This document shows, piece by piece, positions 42,115 through 48,194 of a DNA stretch of 64,000 bases. The notes beneath the pieces are model-generated. The model saw only the letters and a list, made by a program, of their open reading frames with translations, was not told the DNA's origin and did no database searches. The DNA comes from Mycobacterium sp. E3198. Its GTDB lineage: Bacteria; Actinomycetota; Actinomycetes; Mycobacteriales; Mycobacteriaceae. Position 1 is the stretch's first letter, and the number at the start of each line of letters is the position of its first letter. Made by a program: the position numbers and the translations under genes. The stretch lies in NCBI RefSeq assembly GCF_001667015.1, contig NZ_LZIS01000181.1:89680-153679 (forward strand), written 5' to 3'.

Positions 42115-43693
42115 CGGCGCCCCGATAGGCCGTGCCGCGCGCCTCGCGCTTCCACAGGACTTCGCCCTCGCCCACGGCCGTTCCCTGCGCGATCAGCTGG
42201 CGCTTGAGCACCTTATGGGTGGCGGTGCTGGGCAGGTCGGCCGCGATGCGGACGTAGCGCGGCCAGGCCTTCGGCGACAGATCCGGCTGTGCGGCGAGGA
42301 ACGCTTCGAGCGCCTCGGGCTGGAGCTCGGCGCCGTCGTTGAGGACCAGTGCGGCCATCACCTGGTCGCCCACCCGCTCGTCGGGGACGGCGTACACCGC
42401 GACGCGGTTGACGGCGGGGTGCCGCAACAGGATCCGCTCGATGGGCGCCGCCGCCAGGTTCTCGCCGTCGACCCGCATCCAGTCGGCGGTGCGCCCGGCC
42501 AGGTAGATCCAGCCCTCGGCGTCCCGGTAGGCGAGGTCGCCGGACCAGTACATGCCGTGGCGCATCCGTTCGGCGTTGGCTTCGGGATCGTTGTAGTAGC
42601 CGGTGAAAAACCCCGATCCCGTCGTGTTGACCAACTCGCCGACCGCCTCGTCGGCATTGACGAGCGCGCCGGTGGCGTCGAAGCGCGCGACCGCGCATTC
42701 GGTGACGGTTTCGCTGTTGTACACCGCGACCCCGTCGGCCCCCCGACCGATCGAACCCTTCGGCGTGCCGGGTTCGCGGATCACGATGACCGCGTTCTCC
42801 GTCGAGCCGAATCCGTCCTCGACCTGAACCCCGAACCGGCGCGCGAACTCCTCAATGTCCTTGTCGTTGGCCTCATTCCCGAACGCCACCCGCAGGGGGT
42901 TGTCGGCGTCGTCGTCGCGCTCGGCGGTGGCGAGGATGTAGGCGAGCGGCTTGCCGACGTAGTTCATATAGGTGGCGCCGTACCGGCGGATGTCGTCGAG
43001 GAAGTTGCTGGCCGAGAATTTTGCCGGCACGATCGCGGCACCGGAGACCACCGCGGGCGCCCATCCGGCCACGACGGCGTTGGAGTGAAACAGCGGCATG
43101 GACACGTAGCAGGTGTCCTGGTGCGACAGCGCGAAGCGCTGGACCAAGTTGATACCGGCGAACGTCGCCATCAGGTGGGATACCTGGACCGCCTTGGGAT
43201 TTCCGCTCGTTCCCGAGGTGAAGATCATCATGAACGCGTCCATCGCTGTGACCTCGCGGTGCGGCACCAGCTCGCCCGCGCCGCCGAGGAACTCCGCCCA
43301 TTGCGGCGTGGAAGTGTCGAGGATCTGCGTTCCCCCCAGATCCAAACCGTCCAGCAGCGGCCGGTGTTCGGCGTCGGTCACCAGGAACTGGCAGTGCGCG
43401 CGCCGGACGTCCGCGGCCAGTGCCTCGCCGCGCCGCGTGATGTTCAGCCCGCACAGCACGTAGCCGCCCAGCCCGGCCGCCGCCATCTGGGCCAGCATCT
43501 CGGGCGTGTTGCCCAGCAGGGCGCCGACGTGCAGCGGCCGTTGCTTGTCGGCGGCGGCGATGAAAGCCGCGGCGCGGGCGGCCGATTCCGCCAGGTATTG
43601 ACGCCAAGTCCATTGCAGGGTGCCGTGTTTGACGGCGACGGCCGGGTCGGACAGACGCTTGCGCAGCAGCGCCTGAATCGTGTCGTCAGCCAT
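42053..43693 (-). CDS. Acyl-CoA synthetase (FadD-type, AMP-binding)
   Basis: The 546-residue protein has the ANL-superfamily motifs: the P-loop MMIFTSGTSGNPKAVQVSH near residues 154-172, GFGSTENAVI, YWSGDLAYRDAEGWIYLAGRTADWMRVDGENL (A5-A8 regions), and a C-terminal lysine in THKVLKRQL. It activates a fatty or steroid-derived acid to its CoA ester. GGAGGTGG precedes the ATG. The TetR-type operator copy at 43714, 21 bp upstream, places it under the same control as the operon at 24813. Confidence 0.93.
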   Translation of the reverse strand: MADDTIQALLRKRLSDPAVAVKHGTLQWTWRQYLAESAARAAAFIAAADKQRPLHVGALLGNTPEMLAQMAAAGLGGYVLCGLNITRRGEALAADVRRAHCQFLVTDAEHRPLLDGLDLGGTQILDTSTPQWAEFLGGAGELVPHREVTAMDAFMMIFTSGTSGNPKAVQVSHLMATFAGINLVQRFALSHQDTCYVSMPLFHSNAVVAGWAPAVVSGAAIVPAKFSASNFLDDIRRYGATYMNYVGKPLAYILATAERDDDADNPLRVAFGNEANDKDIEEFARRFGVQVEDGFGSTENAVIVIREPGTPKGSIGRGADGVAVYNSETVTECAVARFDATGALVNADEAVGELVNTTGSGFFTGYYNDPEANAERMRHGMYWSGDLAYRDAEGWIYLAGRTADWMRVDGENLAAAPIERILLRHPAVNRVAVYAVPDERVGDQVMAALVLNDGAELQPEALEAFLAAQPDLSPKAWPRYVRIAADLPSTATHKVLKRQLIAQGTAVGEGEVLWKREARGTAYRGAASPAPGVPGGGSAPSPVAPV

Positions 43694-43711
43694 CGGATCG
43701 GTCCACCTCCA

Positions 43712-43742
43712 CTACGAGACGAGACGGTCCGTCTTATCGTAG
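43712..43742. promoter_or_regulatory. TetR operator, copy 2, upstream of the acyl-CoA synthetase gene
   Basis: The 24 bases 43714-43737 differ at three positions from the operator at 24762-24785 and share the core GACGGTCCGTC, itself a perfect palindrome. The outer arms CTACGA (43712-43717) and TCGTAG (43737-43742) add to the symmetry. It lies just upstream of the start at 43693. A regulator gene is not adjacent, so the TetR protein at 24106 is the likely binder. Confidence 0.75.
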
Positions 43743-43992
43743 CGGGCGGCTCCGCGCGCGGTTCCGGCGGACCGCCGGCGGGACACCGCCTTGTGTTGTG
43801 GCAGTTTTCATGCCCATTTTGCCGAGGGTTTCCCAGCCGGGACCGCGTGTATCACCGCTTCGTTCGCAGCCAAGGGTGATCATTGACCCGTGCTGTTTGA
43901 GCTACACAGGTCGCTGGTCTTGTTACGGAATCGAGCCCGCGAACTTCGTCATGAAGCCTCGCGATCCCGATCGGTCCGACGTGGCGGAGTGC
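43743..43992. other. Intergenic region with no recognised feature
   Basis: This gap lies between the operator of the acyl-CoA synthetase gene and the 3' end of the SDR gene. I see no coding region, RNA or clear hairpin. It could hold the core promoter elements for the leftward synthetase gene. Confidence 0.4.
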
Positions 43993-44754
43993 CTACCCGC
44001 CGACCATCATCAGGCCGCCGTCGACGGCGAGCAGCTGACCGGTAATGAAGCCCGAACCGGGGCCGGCCAAGAACACCAGCATCGGCCCGACGTCGCGCGC
44101 GGGCTCTCCGAGTTTGCCGCCGATCGGAATCATCAGCTGCATCTGCTGGTCGATGAGGGCGCTCGCGTCCGGGCCGAGGAAATCCCGGAAGCGGTCCGAG
44201 CCCGGTGTCTGCACCGCGGGCGCCAACGCGTTGACGGTGACATTGTCGGCGCCCCAGGCTTTCGCGGCCGACCGCGTCCAGGCCTGCACCGCGCCCTTCG
44301 TCGCCGCGTAGACCGCCGAGATGGCGCTGCCCTGCACGGCTTCGGACGATCCGAAGTTGATGATCCTGCCGCCCTTGGGATCTTGGCCCTTCATCACCGC
44401 GTAGGCGGCCTGATTGGTCAGGATGGTCGCCTTCACGTTGGTGTCCAGCAGGAACGAGATGTCGTCGGCGCCGATGTAGCCCGGGATGCCGGCCTGCCAG
44501 AGCCCCGCCGCGTTCACCAGGACGTCGAGCCCGCCGAGGTGTTCCGCCGCCTGCTGGACCGTCGCGGATACGGCGTCGGCGTCCCGCGCGTCGCACTGCA
44601 GCCAGGTGTTGGCCAGCCCATCGGGCGGCGGGGTCTGATGATAGGTGCCGACGACGTCGGCCCCCGCGTCGGTGAGGACCCCGATGGCGGCCGCGCCAAT
44701 GCCGGTCGCTCCGCCGGTCACCAGGATCCGCCTGCCCTGCAGCACGTTTTGCAT
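43993..44754 (-). CDS. Short-chain dehydrogenase/reductase (SDR)
   Basis: This 253-residue classical SDR shows TGGATGIGAAAIGVL near residues 13-27, VLVNAAGLWQ near 78-87, the catalytic YAATKGAVQAW near 148-158 and ITGQLLAVDGG at the end. The dinucleotide-binding GxxxGxG motif is intact. It lies 36 bp downstream of the alpha/beta hydrolase gene on the same strand and is probably co-transcribed with it under the divergent TetR regulator. The substrate is unknown. Confidence 0.92.
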   Translation of the reverse strand: MQNVLQGRRILVTGGATGIGAAAIGVLTDAGADVVGTYHQTPPPDGLANTWLQCDARDADAVSATVQQAAEHLGGLDVLVNAAGLWQAGIPGYIGADDISFLLDTNVKATILTNQAAYAVMKGQDPKGGRIINFGSSEAVQGSAISAVYAATKGAVQAWTRSAAKAWGADNVTVNALAPAVQTPGSDRFRDFLGPDASALIDQQMQLMIPIGGKLGEPARDVGPMLVFLAGPGSGFITGQLLAVDGGLMMVGG

Positions 44755-44790
44755 GCCGCGAGCGTAGCGCCCGCCAAGCGCGGTCCCGAG

Positions 44791-45621
44791 CTAGGTGCGC
44801 ACCGCAATCGACGACAGCAGATCGGCGAGCCGCTGCGGCTGGTCGACCATCGAGAACGTGCGCGCCCCCTCGATGACCTCGAGGCGGGCGTTGGGAATGG
44901 TGGCGGCCAGGCGTTCGCCGTCGCCGAGCTCGAAGAAGACGTCGTCGGCGGACCAGGCGACGAGCGTGGGTATCTCGATTTCGGGCAGCCGAGCGGCCAC
45001 GCCGGTGGTCACCTCGGTGCGCAGCGACAGGGTGAATTGGCGCAGGTCTTCGGCGATGGCCGGATCGGACAGCCCCGGGCGCACCCACGCCTCGGTGAGG
45101 TGGTCGATGTTGCGGTGCGCCAGGCCGTCGAACGCGCGCTTGCGCGCAGCCGGCGCGCGCATGGCCTGGGCCACCGCCTTGAACATCGTCTTGGACTTGG
45201 CCGCCAGGATCACCGGCTTGAGGATCGGCGGCGGAAAGTGTTCGAACGCATCGCAACTCGTGAGCACCAGCGCGCCGAGCCGCTCGGGACGGCGCACCGC
45301 GACGAGTTGCGTGACGACCCCGCCGGTGTCGTTGCCGACCAGCACCACGTCCTCCAGGTCAAGGGCGGCAAGGGTGTCGGCGACGATGCCGGCCACCCCG
45401 GTGATGGTGCGATCCGCACCGGGGCGCAGGGGCTGGGGGTGCGCGCCCAGCGGCCAGGTGGGGGCGATGCACCGCAGGCCGAGCCGCGCGAGGCGTTCGC
45501 CGACCTGGCGCCAGAGTTGGCCGCCCATCATGTAGCCGTGCACGAAGACGACGGGCCTGCCGTCCTCGGGTCCGGTTGCTTCGTAATGAATGGTTCCGGC
45601 ATTAATGTCGATCGTCGACAT
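44791..45621 (-). CDS. Alpha/beta hydrolase with aspartate-type nucleophile elbow
   Basis: The ATG at 45621 follows GGTGGGAG and gives 276 residues. The fold is clear from VVFVHGYMMGG (oxyanion segment), LVGNDTGGVV (nucleophile elbow with Asp, as in haloalkane-dehalogenase/epoxide-hydrolase relatives) and LVAWSADDVFF (acid). The expected C-terminal catalytic histidine is not evident: the segment reads IEGARTFSMVDQP where GGHxxxxDxP is usual. Activity may therefore be altered. It is divergent from the TetR gene across an inverted repeat. Confidence 0.88.
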   Translation of the reverse strand: MSTIDINAGTIHYEATGPEDGRPVVFVHGYMMGGQLWRQVGERLARLGLRCIAPTWPLGAHPQPLRPGADRTITGVAGIVADTLAALDLEDVVLVGNDTGGVVTQLVAVRRPERLGALVLTSCDAFEHFPPPILKPVILAAKSKTMFKAVAQAMRAPAARKRAFDGLAHRNIDHLTEAWVRPGLSDPAIAEDLRQFTLSLRTEVTTGVAARLPEIEIPTLVAWSADDVFFELGDGERLAATIPNARLEVIEGARTFSMVDQPQRLADLLSSIAVRT

Positions 45622-45643
45622 AGCTAGCTCCCACCTTCGATAC

Positions 45644-45686
45644 ACTTACAAACAGGCTGTCTGTTCGTAAGTTACCAACAGGCTGT
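45644..45686. promoter_or_regulatory. TetR-type operator between hydrolase and TetR genes
   Basis: ACTTACAAACAG-N5-CTGTTCGTAAGT (45644-45672) is a 12-5-12 inverted repeat with one mismatch. AACAGGCTGT inside it (45651-45660) recurs at 45677-45686, directly against the ATG of the TetR gene at 45687. The layout suits autorepression plus control of the leftward hydrolase-SDR operon. Confidence 0.7.
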
Positions 45687-46295
45687 ATGGAAATCAAGAG
45701 ACGGACTCAAGAGGAGCGCTCCGCGGCGACCCGCGACGCGCTGATCTCGGCTGCCCGCAAGCTGTGGGGCCGGCGCGGGTACGCGGACGTCGGCACGCCC
45801 GAGATCGCTGCCACCGCGGGCGTCACCCGCGGCGCGATGTATCACCAGTTCGCCGACAAGGCAGCGCTTTTCGGCGAGGTGGTCGAGGCCGTCGAGCAGG
45901 ACGTGATGGCCCGGATGGCGGTGCTGGTCGCCGAGTCGGGGGCGGCGACGCCCGCGGACGCGATCCGCGCCGCCGTCGACGCCTGGCTCGACGTCTCCGG
46001 TGACCCGGAGGTGCGCCAGCTGATCCTGCTCGACGCGCCCAGCGTGCTCGGCTGGCCCGCCTTCCGCGACGTCGCCCAGCGCTACAGCCTGGGCATGACC
46101 GAACAACTGCTCACCGAGGCCGTCAAGGCCGGCCAGCTGGCCCGTCAACCGATGCGGCCGTTGGCGCACATCCTGATCGGCGCGCTCGACGAGGCGGCCA
46201 TGGTCATCGCCACCGCCGAGGATCCGAAGCGCGCCCGCCGGGAGACCGGGGAGGTGCTGCACCGGCTCATCGACGCGATGCTGAGCGACGGCTGA
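45687..46295 (+). CDS. TetR-family transcriptional regulator
   Basis: The 202-residue protein has a TetR DNA-binding domain (RDALISAARKLWGRRGYADVGTPEIAATAGVTRGAMYHQFADKAALF, residues ~14-60) and a TetR_C ligand domain. The ATG follows immediately after an operator-like repeat, leaving no room for a normal ribosome-binding site, so the mRNA may be leaderless. It is divergent from the alpha/beta hydrolase-SDR operon, its likely target. The 80-bp gap to the convergent esterase gene holds no strong terminator. Confidence 0.9.
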   Translation: MEIKRRTQEERSAATRDALISAARKLWGRRGYADVGTPEIAATAGVTRGAMYHQFADKAALFGEVVEAVEQDVMARMAVLVAESGAATPADAIRAAVDAWLDVSGDPEVRQLILLDAPSVLGWPAFRDVAQRYSLGMTEQLLTEAVKAGQLARQPMRPLAHILIGALDEAAMVIATAEDPKRARRETGEVLHRLIDAMLSDG

Positions 46296-46375
46296 TCCTT
46301 GCCGCCGAGCGCCGAGTTGTTGCGTAAAAAACAGCGACGATCGCACAACCGACCCGACGCTCGAGCCGCCGAAGC

Positions 46376-47308
46376 CTAGCGGGCGAAGAACTGCCAGATG
46401 GTGTCGGTGGCGTTGAGCGCCGTGGACGGCTCGGGGATCCCCGCGAGCTCGGCGAGCGGGCTGGGTTGGCCGCCCGGCCATTGATGGCCGGCGCCCGCCA
46501 CCGAGATCAGCTCCACCGTGCGCCCGTCGGGGCACCCCGCCGTCTGCGTCGTCACGCTGCCGGCAGTGGTCGAGGTCGGTGGTCCGCAGGCGTCGATGGA
46601 GCGCCAGGTGGCGTTGACCGACTCCACCGAGGGACCGTCGACGCGCGGATTACCGTTGATGGCGAAGGCTTTTCCGGGCCCGCCGTTGTAGGGGACCCGC
46701 TCGTCGGCGGTGCCGTGGATCTGCAGCACCGACGTCGGTCGGGCCTGGGAGCAGTCGGTGAGCAGGGTGCCGGCCACCGGGGCGATCGCGGCGAAGGTGT
46801 CGGTCTGGCAGCCGAGCCGCAGCGCCATCATGGCGCCGTTCGACATCCCGGTGGCGTAGACCCGCGCGCGATCGACCGGGATCTCCCGCGCGATGGCGGC
46901 CACCATCGCGGTGACGAATCCGACGTCGTCGACGTTGTCGTGCTGCGGTTGCCCGCAACAGGTTCCGGCGTTCCAGGCGCGATTGAGGCCGTCGGGGTAG
47001 GCGACGAGGAAGTGCCCGTGATCGGCCTCGGCGTCCCAGTTGTAGGACCGCTCGGCCTGCGCACCGTTGCCGAAGCCGCCGTGCAGCATCACCACCAGCG
47101 GCGCCGCATCGGGCAATCCCTGCGGCCGGTACAGGTGGAACGTCCTGCCGAGCCCGCCCGAGTCGATGGTCTGGGTGGACTGCCCGATCGGAATCGATTG
47201 CGAGCCGGGCGATCCCAGCGCGTGCCCCCCGCCGACACACCCGCCGAGCACGACGGCCAAGACCGAGACGAGACCAACGCTGAACACCCGAGCCCGTAGC
47301 GATCGCAT
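46376..47308 (-). CDS. Lipoprotein of the PHB-depolymerase/feruloyl-esterase family (LpqC-like)
   Basis: The ATG at 47308 gives 310 residues with a lipoprotein signal (RSLRARVFSVGLVSVLAVVLGGC). The esterase domain has VVMLHGGFGN, the nucleophile in GMSNGAMMALRLGC near residues 157-170, QIHGTADERVPYNGG with the acid and GAGHQWPGG with the catalytic histidine. The cysteines (CCGQ, CGPP) suggest an extracytoplasmic disulfide protein. It resembles LpqC of M. tuberculosis, but orthology is not established here. It is divergent from the MarR gene across a palindromic operator. Confidence 0.88.
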   Translation of the reverse strand: MRSLRARVFSVGLVSVLAVVLGGCVGGGHALGSPGSQSIPIGQSTQTIDSGGLGRTFHLYRPQGLPDAAPLVVMLHGGFGNGAQAERSYNWDAEADHGHFLVAYPDGLNRAWNAGTCCGQPQHDNVDDVGFVTAMVAAIAREIPVDRARVYATGMSNGAMMALRLGCQTDTFAAIAPVAGTLLTDCSQARPTSVLQIHGTADERVPYNGGPGKAFAINGNPRVDGPSVESVNATWRSIDACGPPTSTTAGSVTTQTAGCPDGRTVELISVAGAGHQWPGGQPSPLAELAGIPEPSTALNATDTIWQFFAR

Positions 47309-47335
47309 GAAGCCATCGTGGCATCGACACCGGAA

Positions 47336-47356
47336 TTTGACAAGCATATTGTCAAA
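47336..47356. promoter_or_regulatory. MarR-type operator between esterase and MarR genes
   Basis: TTTGACAA-N5-TTGTCAAA is a perfect 8-5-8 inverted repeat, 28 bp from each flanking start codon. It contains TTGACA on both strands. The size and symmetry fit a MarR dimer site covering two divergent promoters. Confidence 0.72.
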
Positions 47357-47383
47357 TGTGGCCAGAGTGGCACACTGATCTGC

Positions 47384-47842
47384 ATGCGACGTGTTGCCGA
47401 TGCCGAGTGGCAGCCCACCGTCCCGGCGCTGGTGAATTTGGTGGCCGCCTCGGGGGCGCCCCGGTTGAGAGCGGCCTTCGCCGCGGCCGGGCTCGACGGG
47501 ATCCGCCCGGCTCAAGCCGTCGCGCTGGTGCCGCTGGCGGCCGGCGGCCTGCACGCATCCGATCTCGCCGACCGGCTCAAGGTGAGTCGCCAGGCCGTCG
47601 CTCAGGGGATAGCCAGCCTGGAGCGGAACGGGTATGTCACGCGGGTGACCGATCCCGGCGACGCCCGGGCCCGCATCATCGAGCTGACGCCGCGCGGGCG
47701 GCAGGCGTTGCGCGTGATGCGTTCCAACGCAGTCGCTTTGGAGAAACGTTGGGCAGAGGTGCTCGGGCCCCAGCGGTTGGGGGAATTGCGGGAGACCCTG
47801 CAGATGTTGTTGTCCGGCGAGGCGGACGGCGCGGGCGACTGA
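47384..47842 (+). CDS. MarR-family transcriptional regulator
   Basis: The ATG at 47384 gives 152 residues. The winged helix is clear: GLHASDLADRLKVSRQAVAQGIASLERNGYVTRVTDPGDARARIIELTPRGRQAL (residues ~55-110) with the DxxDxR-like wing DPGDARARI. An in-frame ATG at 47318 would place the operator inside the gene and is rejected. It is divergent from the LpqC-like esterase and probably controls it and itself through the palindrome at 47336. Confidence 0.9.
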   Translation: MRRVADAEWQPTVPALVNLVAASGAPRLRAAFAAAGLDGIRPAQAVALVPLAAGGLHASDLADRLKVSRQAVAQGIASLERNGYVTRVTDPGDARARIIELTPRGRQALRVMRSNAVALEKRWAEVLGPQRLGELRETLQMLLSGEADGAGD

Positions 47843-47918
47843 TACCGGCGGAAAATTTGCTGGTGTTGAGCGTCACGCGGGGCGTAGGTTCGACCCAAGA
47901 CAATGACAGGAGTCCGTC

Positions 47919-48188
47919 GTGCCCATCTTCATGGTCGAGCGCAACTTCGCCGAGGAATTGGAACCCAACTTCGAGGTCGCCGACGGCATCAACCGGATCA
48001 ACGACCACGAGGGCGTTCGCTGGATGTACTCGTTCCTGTCGGCGGACAAGCGGAAGACGTATTGCCTGTACGAGGCGCCGTCGCCCGAAGCCATCCGAAC
48101 CGCGGCCGCGCGGGCCGGCCTCCCCGCCGACGTCATTGTCGAGGTGCGCGACCGCGTGATGCCCGACGGGGCGTTGTCCGATATTTGA
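47919..48188 (+). CDS. DUF4242 small protein
   Basis: The 89-residue protein starts at a GTG preceded by GACAGGAG. It has the DUF4242 pattern: FMVERNF near the start, VRWMYSFLSADKRKTYCLYEAPSPEAIRTAAARAGLPAD in the middle. This is a ferredoxin-like fold, and some members bind nickel (SCO4226-like). The conserved tyrosine-cysteine KTYCLYEA segment is present. It lies 76 bp after the MarR gene and converges with the LAL regulator gene (6 bp gap). The function is unknown. Confidence 0.82.
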   Translation: MPIFMVERNFAEELEPNFEVADGINRINDHEGVRWMYSFLSADKRKTYCLYEAPSPEAIRTAAARAGLPADVIVEVRDRVMPDGALSDI

Positions 48189-48194
48189 GGCCGC

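Noticed and set aside
46296..46375. Hairpin between the convergent TetR and esterase genes as a bidirectional terminator
   Set aside because: The arms (GTTGTTGCG and CGCACAAC) pair imperfectly with a long loop and there is no U-run placed as in an intrinsic terminator.
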